A stretch of 53,372 nucleotides of DNA from contig JAFYHV010000049.1 of NCBI GenBank assembly GCA_017538995.1, positions 1 to 53,372 on the forward strand, written 5' to 3'. Of this stretch, positions 23,178 through 31,187 are shown piece after piece. This stretch comes from Lachnospiraceae bacterium. GTDB taxonomy: Bacteria > Bacillota > Clostridia > Lachnospirales > Lachnospiraceae. A program made the position numbers and the translations under genes. The notes beneath the pieces were generated by a model that did not search any database, was not told the DNA's origin, and saw only the letters and a program-made list of their open reading frames with translations. The number at the start of each line of letters is the position of its first letter. The stretch's first letter is position 1.

Positions 23178-24539
23178 TTATCTTTTATACATCGGAATGT
23201 ATTTCTGATCTTCCATAATCGGTTTGTATGCAGGTCTTATAATTTTTCCGTTATTTGAAAGCTCTTCGAGTCTGTGAGCAGACCAGCCTACGATTCTTGC
23301 GATTGCAAACATAGGAGTGAAGAGTTCTGAAGGAAGACCGAGCATGTCATATACAAATCCGGAATAGAAGTCTACGTTTATGCAGACGCCCTTGTACATC
23401 TTTCGCTCGGAAGAGATGATTTTAGGAGCAAGTTCTTCAACTTTGGAGTAAAGGCCAAATTCTTTTTCGAGACCCTTTTCTTTTGAAAGCATCTCTACAT
23501 AGCTCTTAAATACCTGAGCACGAGGGTCGCTGGTTGAATAAATCGCATGTCCGACACCGTAGATAAGACCCTGATGATCAAATGCCTCTTTGTGAAGAAT
23601 CTTTCTTAAGTATTCACTGATCTGTTCTTCGTCTTCCCAGTCGGCAACTTCTTTTTTCATCTCTTCAAACATCTGTACAACCTTGATGTTTGCTCCACCA
23701 TGACGAGGCCCTTTAAGCGATCCAATCGCAGCTGCGATAGCAGAGTAGGTATCGGTTAAAGTAGAAGTTACAACGTGGGTTGTGAAGGTTGAATTGTTAC
23801 CGCCGCCGTGCTCCATATGAAGTACCAGAGCAAGGTCTAAAAGCTTTGCTTCAAGCGGTGTATACTTGCTGTCGGCTCTTAATAGTGATAGTATATTTTC
23901 AGCTGTTGAAAGCTTGGGATTCGGTCTGTGAATAAAGAGCGAATTTCCGTCATGATAATGGCTGTAAGCCTGATATCCGTAAATGGCAAATTCAGGGAAA
24001 AGCGCAATTAACTGTAGACACTGTCTTAATACATTCGGTAAAGAAGTGTCATCAGCACGATCATCGTATGAATATAATGTCAGAACGCTTCTTGCAAGAG
24101 TGTTCATCATATCCTTACTGGGAGCCTTCATGATAATATCACGAACAAAGCCCGTAGGAAGAGAACGGTAATCCGCAAGGATTTCCTTAAAAGAATCGAG
24201 CTGACTGTTGGTAGGCAGTTCGCCGAAGAGAAGCAGATAAGTGATTTCTTCAAATCCGAATCGGTCTTCCTCAGTAAATCCTTTTACGAGATCTTTTACA
24301 TTGTAACCTCTGTAAAAAAGTTCTCCGGGTAATGGAATCTGCTCGCCGTCAACGATTTTATTTGCACGTACATCTGATATATGAGTAAGTCCCGTAAGGA
24401 CACCGCGGCCGTTTAAATCTCTTAAACCGCGCTTAACATCATACTGTACGAATAATTCATTATCAATTATGCTTTTTTCGAAAGACTTGTCTGCAAGATT
24501 TATGATTTCGGGTGTAATTTCACTGTGTTTACTTGACAT
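23178..24539 (-). CDS. gltA: Citrate synthase (Si-type)
   Basis: Condenses acetyl-CoA with oxaloacetate to citrate. The 453-residue protein begins with a 'YDVKRGLRDLNGRGVLTGLT' segment and continues IPLPGELFYRGYNVKDLV. The catalytic His regions are seen in LHMEHGGGNNSTFTT and GVGHAIYSTSDPRAQVF, which also holds the catalytic Asp (TSDPRA). GPRHGGANIKVVQMFEEM is typical of the long clostridial branch. AAAAGGAGG lies before the ATG. It has its own promoter at 24606-24634. No aconitase or isocitrate dehydrogenase is adjacent; in anaerobes of this group it usually serves glutamate synthesis. Confidence 0.94.
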   Translation of the reverse strand: MSSKHSEITPEIINLADKSFEKSIIDNELFVQYDVKRGLRDLNGRGVLTGLTHISDVRANKIVDGEQIPLPGELFYRGYNVKDLVKGFTEEDRFGFEEITYLLLFGELPTNSQLDSFKEILADYRSLPTGFVRDIIMKAPSKDMMNTLARSVLTLYSYDDRADDTSLPNVLRQCLQLIALFPEFAIYGYQAYSHYHDGNSLFIHRPNPKLSTAENILSLLRADSKYTPLEAKLLDLALVLHMEHGGGNNSTFTTHVVTSTLTDTYSAIAAAIGSLKGPRHGGANIKVVQMFEEMKKEVADWEDEEQISEYLRKILHKEAFDHQGLIYGVGHAIYSTSDPRAQVFKSYVEMLSKEKGLEKEFGLYSKVEELAPKIISSERKMYKGVCINVDFYSGFVYDMLGLPSELFTPMFAIARIVGWSAHRLEELSNNGKIIRPAYKPIMEDQKYIPMYKR

Positions 24540-24605
24540 TTAGGCAATCCTCCTTTTTAACTAGTAGCACGTTTGGTAAACATAACTTGAAAACGCGGTA
24601 TTAAT

Positions 24606-24634
24606 ACTATAGCATATATAAAAATATAATTCAA
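24606..24634 (-). promoter_or_regulatory. Citrate synthase promoter
   Basis: On the minus strand TTGAAT, 17 bp, TATAGT, with TGC before the -10. The boxes are at 24629-24634 and 24606-24611. Confidence 0.6.
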
Positions 24635-24680
24635 AAGTATTCATCAAAGTTAACAAAAAGTTTACATAATAGAGGAAAAT

Positions 24681-26462
24681 ATGAGATTAATTGAATGTAT
24701 CAGAGAAGAAATGCAGAATGTGGGATATGACTGGTATTTAACGAAAGATTGCGACCCGCATATGAGCGAATATGTGAATGATTATTATAAATTCAGAAGC
24801 TTAATTTCCGGTTTTACGGGTTCAAACGGAACTCTGGCTGTCGGTCTTGAGAAAGCATACCTTTTTACAGACGGAAGATATTTCATTCAGGCTGAAAAAG
24901 AACTTGAGGGAAGCGGAATTGAACTCATGAAACTTTCTACTCCTGGCTTCCCGTCCATAAAAGAATTTGTAACTAACCTCATAAAAGAAGGACTTACCGT
25001 TGCATGCCCTTCTGAAATTTTTTCGTATAAAGAAATCCTTGATTACGGTTTTAATGCACTTGATAATGATAATTCTGTTTTTCTTGATGCATATTATAAA
25101 TTCAAAGGAGAAGAATATCCGAAGCCTCAGATCGATGATACTGTAGAGTTTTTATCAGAAGAACTTACAGGGGAGAGTACCGAGAAGAAGATTGAAAAGA
25201 TCAGAAAATACTTAATTGATAATGAGATTTTCTATTATTTCAGTGCATCTTTAGACAGTAATATGTGGCTGTTAAACATCCGTGGAAATGCTATTAAGTA
25301 TAATCCAATGGCGTTCAGTTATGTGATGGTTACGCCTCGCGAAGCGTGTGTGTTTATTTTTGATAATGAAGGAAAATACAGAAGAGAAGAGATTTTAAAT
25401 GACACGCGAATTCATTTAAGTAAAAACTTTGATGAAACCATTGATCTTTTCAAGAAAGAGCGCATCAACTGTTTTTTATACGAGCATTTTGAAAAGTTTT
25501 TAGCGAATCTTCCCGGTTCAAGAAGAGCCTGCTTTGCATTTGATAAAATGCCGGCTAAATTTGCACGTATTTTAGAAAATAAAAACTATCAGTTAATTAA
25601 TTCTGACTGCAATGTTTCACGCCTTCAGGCTATGAAGAACGAAACCGAGATTAATAACTTAAGAGAAGCATATTCAAAAGACAATAAAGTAGTCAGTGAA
25701 TTCCAGAAATGGGTTAAAGAAAATGACGTTACAAACATGAACGAATATGACCTTATGAAGCGCCTGGATTCAATGAGGCTTTACAATTCTGACTGTAGAG
25801 ATTTATCTTTTGATACAATTTCGGCTTCAGGTCCAAATGCGGCTATGATGCATTATGAATCTAAAAAAGATGATTGCTCTGAGATTTTAAAAGACAATCT
25901 TTATCTCTTTGATTCAGGCGGACAGTGGATAGGAGGGACAACGGATATTACAAGAACCGTTGCAATCGGTACTCCCACTTACGAAATGAAACATGATTAT
26001 ACAAGAGTTGCCAGAGGTATGCTTGCACTTATGAATGCTGTATTTATCGAGGGCTGCAGCGGACTTAATCTAGATATTTTGGCAAGAGAACCGATGTGGG
26101 AAGAAGGCGACGATTATAAATGCGGCACAGGCCACGGTGTCGGATATATGCTTTCGGTTCATGAAGGTCCTCATGCTATAAGATGGATGCAAAAGCCTGT
26201 CGGAAGAGAAGCTGTATTAAGACCCGGAATGCTTGTATCTGATGAGCCCGGTATTTACAAAGAAGGCAAGTACGGAATCAGAATAGAGAATATCTTGCTT
26301 GTAAGAGAAAAGTGCGAGACAGAAGACGGAAGGTTTTTATGCTTTGAATGTTTGACATATGTTCCTTTGGACGAAGATCTTCTTTTACGAGATGAAATGA
26401 GTGATAAGGAAATCATGTGGCTCGACCATTATCAGAACGCCTGTTTAAGCCGAAGCGTATAG
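24681..26462 (+). CDS. Xaa-Pro aminopeptidase family protein (M24B, three-domain form)
   Basis: A 593-residue cytosolic metallopeptidase of the eukaryotic/clostridial APP1 layout: two creatinase-like N-terminal domains (about 1-150 and 160-310) and a C-terminal pita-bread catalytic domain (about 315-560). Metal ligands are visible: the first Asp in LFDSGGQW, the second in TTDITRT, His in GTGHGVGY and HEGPHAIR, and two Glu in DEPGIY and RIENIL. It releases N-terminal residues preceding proline. RBS GAGG lies 5 bp before the ATG. It is divergent from citrate synthase (141-bp gap). Confidence 0.93.
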   Translation: MRLIECIREEMQNVGYDWYLTKDCDPHMSEYVNDYYKFRSLISGFTGSNGTLAVGLEKAYLFTDGRYFIQAEKELEGSGIELMKLSTPGFPSIKEFVTNLIKEGLTVACPSEIFSYKEILDYGFNALDNDNSVFLDAYYKFKGEEYPKPQIDDTVEFLSEELTGESTEKKIEKIRKYLIDNEIFYYFSASLDSNMWLLNIRGNAIKYNPMAFSYVMVTPREACVFIFDNEGKYRREEILNDTRIHLSKNFDETIDLFKKERINCFLYEHFEKFLANLPGSRRACFAFDKMPAKFARILENKNYQLINSDCNVSRLQAMKNETEINNLREAYSKDNKVVSEFQKWVKENDVTNMNEYDLMKRLDSMRLYNSDCRDLSFDTISASGPNAAMMHYESKKDDCSEILKDNLYLFDSGGQWIGGTTDITRTVAIGTPTYEMKHDYTRVARGMLALMNAVFIEGCSGLNLDILAREPMWEEGDDYKCGTGHGVGYMLSVHEGPHAIRWMQKPVGREAVLRPGMLVSDEPGIYKEGKYGIRIENILLVREKCETEDGRFLCFECLTYVPLDEDLLLRDEMSDKEIMWLDHYQNACLSRSV

Positions 26463-26553
26463 TCAAAATCACTATATTTAGGGCAAAAACGTCTTTCAAT
26501 TATACATATATGTAAAACTTTTGTTATATAAATATCAATTATAAGAAAGTCTA

Positions 26554-26582
26554 TTGACTTTAAAACTAATTATTTTTATACT
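26554..26582 (+). promoter_or_regulatory. pckA promoter
   Basis: TTGACT (26554-26559), 17 bp, TATACT (26577-26582). The leader of about 70 nt before pckA shows no clear structure. Confidence 0.75.
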
Positions 26583-26658
26583 ATTTAGCGGTGCATAATA
26601 TTCCTAAAATAGTAATATTAAGGAGATTATAAAATAAATTTAAAAAGGAGTTTTACTT

Positions 26659-28269
26659 ATGGCAAACATCGATTTAACAAAGTATGGTATCAATGCTGCT
26701 GAAATCATCCACAACCCTTCATATGAATTCTTATATGATGAAGAAATGAAGGCAGACCTTACAGGTTTTGAAAAGGGTGTTGAGACAGAACTCGGTACAG
26801 TTAATGTTATGACAGGTATTTATACCGGTCGTTCACCTAAAGACAAATACATTGTTATGGATGAGAATTCCAAGAACACTGTATGGTGGACATCAGACGA
26901 ATATAAGAACGACAACCATCCTATGAGCGAAGAGACATGGGCAATCGTTAAGGATCTTGCTAAGAAGGAACTTAACGGAAAGAGACTTTTCGTTATGGAT
27001 ACATTCTGTGGTGCTAACAAAGACACAAGAATGGCTGTTCGTTTCATCATGGAAGTTGCTTGGCAGGCTCATTTCGTAAAGAACATGTTCATCCAGCCTA
27101 CAGAGGAAGAACTTGCAAACTTCGAGCCTAACTTCGTTGTTTACACAGCTTCACTTGCAAAAGTAGACAACTACAAAGAACTCGGCCTTAACTCCGAAAC
27201 ATGTGTTGCATTCAACACAACAAGCCGTGAGCAGGTTATCCTTAACACATGGTACGGCGGCGAAATGAAGAAAGGTATGTTCTCAATGATGAACTACTAT
27301 TTACCTCTTCAGGGTATCGCTTCAATGCACTGCTCAGCTAATACAGATATGGAAGGTAAGAACACAGCAATCTTCTTTGGTCTTTCCGGAACAGGTAAGA
27401 CAACACTTTCCACAGATCCTAAGAGACTCCTTATCGGTGATGACGAGCACGGCTGGGACGACAACGGCGTATTCAACTTCGAAGGCGGATGCTACGCTAA
27501 GGTTATCAACCTTGACAAAGAATCAGAGCCCGATATCTACAACGCAATTAAGAGAAACGCTCTTCTTGAGAACGTTACTGTTGATGCTAACGGCAAGATC
27601 GATTTCGCTGACAAGTCCGTAACAGAAAACACACGTGTTTCTTATCCTATCGAGCACATTGATAACATCGTTAAGAAAGTTAACGGTATTTCAGCAGGTC
27701 CTGATGCAAAGAATGTTATCTTCCTTTCAGCAGATGCATTCGGAGTACTTCCTCCTGTATCAATCCTTACACCTGAACAGACACAATACTACTTCTTATC
27801 AGGCTTCACAGCAAAGCTTGCAGGTACAGAGCGTGGTATTACTGAGCCTACACCTACATTCTCAGCTTGCTTCGGTCAGGCATTCCTTGAGCTTCATCCT
27901 ACAAAGTACGGTGAAGAACTTGTTAAGAAGATGCAGAAGAGCGGCGCTAAGGCTTACCTTGTAAACACAGGTTGGAACGGCACAGGCAAGAGAATCTCCA
28001 TTAAGGATACTCGTGGTATCATCGATGCAATCCTTAACGGCGACGTTAACAACGCACCTACAAAGAAGATTCCTATCTTTGATTTCGAAGTTCCTACAGA
28101 GCTTCCCGGTGTTGATCCTGCAATCCTTGATCCTCGTGATACATACGCTGATGCTTCTGAGTGGGATGCAAAGGCTAAGGATCTTGCAGAAAGATTCATC
28201 AAGAACTTTGGCAAGTACACAACAAATGATGCCGGTAAGGCACTTGTTGCAGCTGGTCCTCAGTTATAA
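26659..28269 (+). CDS. pckA: Phosphoenolpyruvate carboxykinase (ATP)
   Basis: Interconverts oxaloacetate plus ATP and PEP, CO2 and ADP; in fermenters it often runs toward CO2 fixation. The 536-residue protein has the family motifs [12 protein letters not shown] (about 54), a substrate-site [20 protein letters not shown] stretch, [14 protein letters not shown] (the kinase-1a loop, about 240), and the kinase-2 motif [11 protein letters not shown]. The adenine loop is in the FGVLPPVS and [10 protein letters not shown] region. Codon use is strongly biased (GAA, AAG, CTT, GCT, few rare codons), like rpsB and tsf in this window, suggesting high expression. AAAAAGGAG is its ribosome site. Strong promoter and strong terminator. 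Confidence 0.98.
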   Translation: MANIDLTKYGINAAEIIHNPSYEFLYDEEMKADLTGFEKGVETELGTVNVMTGIYTGRSPKDKYIVMDENSKNTVWWTSDEYKNDNHPMSEETWAIVKDLAKKELNGKRLFVMDTFCGANKDTRMAVRFIMEVAWQAHFVKNMFIQPTEEELANFEPNFVVYTASLAKVDNYKELGLNSETCVAFNTTSREQVILNTWYGGEMKKGMFSMMNYYLPLQGIASMHCSANTDMEGKNTAIFFGLSGTGKTTLSTDPKRLLIGDDEHGWDDNGVFNFEGGCYAKVINLDKESEPDIYNAIKRNALLENVTVDANGKIDFADKSVTENTRVSYPIEHIDNIVKKVNGISAGPDAKNVIFLSADAFGVLPPVSILTPEQTQYYFLSGFTAKLAGTERGITEPTPTFSACFGQAFLELHPTKYGEELVKKMQKSGAKAYLVNTGWNGTGKRISIKDTRGIIDAILNGDVNNAPTKKIPIFDFEVPTELPGVDPAILDPRDTYADASEWDAKAKDLAERFIKNFGKYTTNDAGKALVAAGPQL

Positions 28270-28295
28270 TTTTCATACTTGTTTAACATACAAAG

Positions 28296-28328
28296 AAGCA
28301 GGGTTTTCGGACCCTGCTTTTTATTTTG
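28296..28328 (+). terminator. pckA terminator
   Basis: AAGCAGGGT (28296-28304) with ACCCTGCTT (28311-28319) around TTTCGG, followed by a T-rich tract. Confidence 0.92.
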
Positions 28329-28428
28329 TCTTTATAAAAGAAGCAAATTTTAGTATTATATTATTGGTTAATTGATTATTTCACATTTTCTTCACGATAT
28401 TTGTATAAAATTGATGATTGGAGAAAAT

Positions 28429-28452
28429 ATGTCTTTTACGGAGGACCTATGA
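28429..28452 (+). CDS. Possible 7-codon leader peptide overlapping the response regulator start
   Basis: ATG at 28429 has its own GGAG (28420-28423) at good spacing and encodes MSFTEDL before a TGA that overlaps the next ATG (ATGA, 28449-28452). The response regulator ribosome site (GGAGG) lies inside this tiny frame, so translation of the leader could reopen or couple it. It may be chance. Confidence 0.3.
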   Translation: MSFTEDL

Positions 28453-29129
28453 AAAAATCAAAAATACTTGTGGTTGATGATGAACAGAGAATGCGTAAAA
28501 TCATCAACGACTTTCTTACAAAAAATGATTATGATGTTATCGAAGCCAAGGATGGCGAGGATGCGCTTGAAAAGTTTTTCGGTAACAAAGATATAGACTT
28601 AATAATTCTTGATATCATGATGCCCAAACTCGACGGCTGGGGCGTATGCAAGGAAATCAGAAAAGAATCTAAGGTGCCCATCATTATGCTTACAGCAAGA
28701 AGTGATGAATCGGATGAGCTTTTGGGATTTCAGCTTGGCGTGGATGAGTATATATCGAAACCTTTTTCACCTAAGATTCTTGTTGCCAGAGTTGAAGCTA
28801 TTTTAAGAAGATGCAAGGGCATTTCTTCTGAAGATATTATTGAGTGCGACGGTATTGTAATGAACAGACTGACGCATGTAGTTACCGTGGACGGCAAAGA
28901 AGTTGATTTTTCTTTTAAGGAATTTGAACTTCTTGCATATTTCCTTAATAATCAGGGTATTGCACTTCCAAGAGAAAATATCTTGAATAATGTCTGGAAT
29001 TATGATTATTACGGCGAGGACCGTACGATTGATACTCACGTTAAAAAGATAAGAGCTAAGCTTGGAAGTAAAGGCCATTATATAAAAACCATCTGGGGAA
29101 TAGGATACAAGTTTGAAACACTCGATTAA
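28449..29129 (+). CDS. OmpR/PhoB-family response regulator
   Basis: A 226-residue DNA-binding regulator. The receiver domain (about 4-120) has DDE acidic pocket D10-D11, phospho-acceptor D55 (LIILDIMMPKLDGW), the conserved T (IIMLTARSD) and K (ISKPFSP). A winged-helix effector domain (about 130-226) shows FSFKEFELLAYFLNN, RTIDTHVKKIRAKLG and IKTIWGIGYKF. I chose ATG 28449 instead of an in-frame upstream start at 28401, because GGAGG lies 7 bp before it and the first domain strand starts there (KSKILVVDDE). It overlaps the partner kinase by 17 bp. Confidence 0.94.
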   Translation: MKKSKILVVDDEQRMRKIINDFLTKNDYDVIEAKDGEDALEKFFGNKDIDLIILDIMMPKLDGWGVCKEIRKESKVPIIMLTARSDESDELLGFQLGVDEYISKPFSPKILVARVEAILRRCKGISSEDIIECDGIVMNRLTHVVTVDGKEVDFSFKEFELLAYFLNNQGIALPRENILNNVWNYDYYGEDRTIDTHVKKIRAKLGSKGHYIKTIWGIGYKFETLD

Positions 29130-30567
29130 AAAACAATTTGCTTTTATATTTATAATGATTCTTTCGGGAATCGTTCTTCTTAGTATGATTGCAAATCTTT
29201 TATTCTTCAAACAGTTTTATATTCAAAATAAAGTAAAAAGTATTAATAATGCTTATAAATTAATTAATAATGCCAGTATTGACAATAAACTTATGGATCC
29301 GGATTTTCATGAAGAATTACTGTTTCTTTGTGAAACTTCGGATCTTTCTGTTGCTATTCTTGATAACAACGGCAATGTAATCACAACGGTTAAAGCCGAT
29401 GACGAAACTTTTATTGACATGATTACAGGACCTACGTTTTCGTTTATTAACGAAGGCGGAAGTAAACCATCAGTTGAGATTGTTAACGATCCTTTCTTTA
29501 ATAACAAATATCTGGAGATGAAAGGATATCTGGACCACAATGAAGCATTTATCATAAGATGCGCAATTATCTCGGTTGAAGATAATGTATCGGTTACAAA
29601 CAGATTTATCTTTTATGTGGCCTTATTTATGCTTCTTATTGGCATTATTCTGATTATTATATTTACCAACAGAATTACAAAGCCTATTGTGAAACTGACC
29701 GATATATCGTCCAAAATGGCTAATCTTGATTTTGACACAAAGTTTGATTCAAAAGGCATTAATGAAGTCGATATGCTCGGAGAAAATATGAATGAAATGT
29801 CAGATAAACTGGAAAAGACAATTTCTGAGCTTAAGAGTGCCAACAGCGAACTTTTACGAGATATCGAGAGAAAAAACAGAAACGAAGAAATGCGTAAAGA
29901 GTTTCTTGCGAATGTATCACACGAATTAAAGACTCCGATAGCGCTGATTCAAAGCTATACCGAAGGCCTCAAAGACGGAATTATTGAGGATGAGGAGAGT
30001 AGACAGTATTATCTGGACGTAATTATAGATGAAGCCGGCAGAATGAATAATATCGTAAAAGAAATTATGTCTCTGTCAGAGCTTGAATATGGTAATAATC
30101 CTATTGAAATTGAAAGATTTGATATAGTTGAAATGATCAAAAATAAAATTTCTTCGGGAAAACTTCTGATGGAAATGAAAGAAGTTGAAGTAATTTTCGA
30201 GAATACAGATGAAAGCGTATTTGTCTGGGCAGATGAACCGAAGACGGAAGATGTTTTTATGAATTATCTTTCAAATGCATTTCACTATTGCGAAGGCGAA
30301 AAAAAGATTAAAGTTTTCCTTGAAAAGAAGGATGATGATATAGTCAGAATTAATGTTTTTAATACAGGAAGACAGTTAAGCGAAGAAGAACAGAAGAGGG
30401 TTTGGGATAAGTTTTATAAAGCCGATGAGGCTAGAAGCAGAGACTATGGAGGAACAGGAATTGGTTTATCGGTTGTTAAAGCAATTATGAGTTCCCTTAA
30501 GATGGCTTACGGCTGTTATAACAGTGAAGACGGAGTAACTTTCTATTTTGAACTTCCTACGAAATAA
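29113..30567 (+). CDS. Sensor histidine kinase
   Basis: A 484-residue membrane kinase, partner of the preceding regulator. It has two membrane segments (about 8-35 and 160-185) framing an extracytoplasmic sensor of about 125 residues, then HAMP (ITKPIVKLTDISS), a coiled linker, and HisKA with the phospho-acceptor H270 in VSHELKTPIAL. The ATPase domain has N box NYLSNAFHYC and G2 GTGIGLSVVKAI. The start appears to be TTG at 29113, inside the regulator gene. The next in-frame Met (29155) would cut the first membrane helix. The sensor has no motif I can link to a ligand, so its signal is unknown. Confidence 0.93.
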   Translation: MKHSIKKQFAFIFIMILSGIVLLSMIANLLFFKQFYIQNKVKSINNAYKLINNASIDNKLMDPDFHEELLFLCETSDLSVAILDNNGNVITTVKADDETFIDMITGPTFSFINEGGSKPSVEIVNDPFFNNKYLEMKGYLDHNEAFIIRCAIISVEDNVSVTNRFIFYVALFMLLIGIILIIIFTNRITKPIVKLTDISSKMANLDFDTKFDSKGINEVDMLGENMNEMSDKLEKTISELKSANSELLRDIERKNRNEEMRKEFLANVSHELKTPIALIQSYTEGLKDGIIEDEESRQYYLDVIIDEAGRMNNIVKEIMSLSELEYGNNPIEIERFDIVEMIKNKISSGKLLMEMKEVEVIFENTDESVFVWADEPKTEDVFMNYLSNAFHYCEGEKKIKVFLEKKDDDIVRINVFNTGRQLSEEEQKRVWDKFYKADEARSRDYGGTGIGLSVVKAIMSSLKMAYGCYNSEDGVTFYFELPTK

Positions 30568-30571
30568 AAAC

Positions 30572-30608
30572 GGTGTCAGGCGCGCGAAAGCGTGTCCGAC
30601 ACTTTTTC
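30572..30608 (+). terminator. Terminator after the histidine kinase, GC-rich
   Basis: GTGTC (30573-30577) with GACAC pairs at the base, then GG/CC and CGCGC/GCGTG pairs with single-base bulges, closed by a GAAA tetraloop and followed by TTTTT. It is far more GC-rich than its surroundings. Confidence 0.8.
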
Positions 30609-30621
30609 TTTTATGAGAAAT

Positions 30622-30645
30622 AAAAAAACTCCCATATTTGGGAGT
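30622..30645 (-). terminator. Terminator of the tRNA-Leu gene
   Basis: On the minus strand ACTCCCA and TGGGAGT around AATA, followed by seven T. It sits 2 bp past the tRNA 3' end. Confidence 0.9.
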
Positions 30646-30647
30646 AA

Positions 30648-30730
30648 TGCCGGCGGCGGGACTTGAACCCGCACGTAGTTGCCTACAACAGATTTTGAGT
30701 CTGCCTCGTCTGCCATTCCGACACGCCGGC
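30648..30730 (-). tRNA. tRNA-Leu, anticodon CAA
   Basis: An 83-nt class II tRNA on the minus strand. The acceptor stem GCCGGCG pairs with CGCCGGC, with discriminator A. The anticodon stem-loop has loop CTCAAAA, so the anticodon is CAA (reads UUG). A long variable arm (GTTGTAGGCAAC type) marks it as leucine. The T arm contains GGTTCAAGTCC. CCA is not encoded, so it must be added after processing. It is a lone gene with its own promoter and terminator. Confidence 0.96.
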
Positions 30731-30761
30731 GAATGCCTGTTTTGAGGCTTCACGATTACAT

Positions 30762-30790
30762 AGTTTATCATAAAAAAGAGATATATTCAA
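30762..30790 (-). promoter_or_regulatory. tRNA-Leu promoter
   Basis: Minus strand TTGAAT, 17 bp, TAAACT, with TGA before the -10, about 30 bp upstream of the tRNA. Confidence 0.6.
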
Positions 30791-30857
30791 GAATATTTTA
30801 TGTAGTAAAAAATGCGTTTTTGTTGTAAAATTATAGGGTGTGGACAAAGGAGATATT

Positions 30858-31181
30858 ATGAATTGTTACGAGTGCAAAAAAAGAATAAAAGAATTCCTTA
30901 ACGATTCATTAAATTCCAAAATGACCATTGAATTTGTCAATCATGTGAGAAGCTGCAAGGAGTGCATGGAAGAACTTTCCATCGAGTATCTTGTAAGCGA
31001 AGGTCTTAAGAGACTAGATACGGCCACATCCTTTAATCTCGATCATGAGCTTAACGACAAATTAAATGAAGCTTTATCTAAAGCGAAGTTCAACAGATAC
31101 TTTGGCGTTATATGCGGCATAGTTATTTTTAGTGCGGCCTTTACTCTCGGCCTGGTTCTTTCAACTCTGTTTACTTATTAG
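30858..31181 (+). CDS. Small zinc-finger membrane protein (zf-HC2, anti-sigma-like)
   Basis: A 107-residue protein whose N-terminus has a zf-HC2 ligand pattern: C3-x2-C6 (CYEC), then His and HVRSCKEC, the fold that holds sigma factors in ZAS anti-sigma factors. One C-terminal membrane helix follows (about 82-106, FGVICGIVIFSAAFTLGLVL). ATG 30858 is preferred over a GTG at 30840 because AAAGGAG lies 6 bp before it. No ECF sigma factor gene is in the window, and the next gene, polA, starts 6 bp later, so the pairing with a sigma factor is unproven. Confidence 0.75.
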   Translation: MNCYECKKRIKEFLNDSLNSKMTIEFVNHVRSCKECMEELSIEYLVSEGLKRLDTATSFNLDHELNDKLNEALSKAKFNRYFGVICGIVIFSAAFTLGLVLSTLFTY

Positions 31182-31187
31182 GATTAT

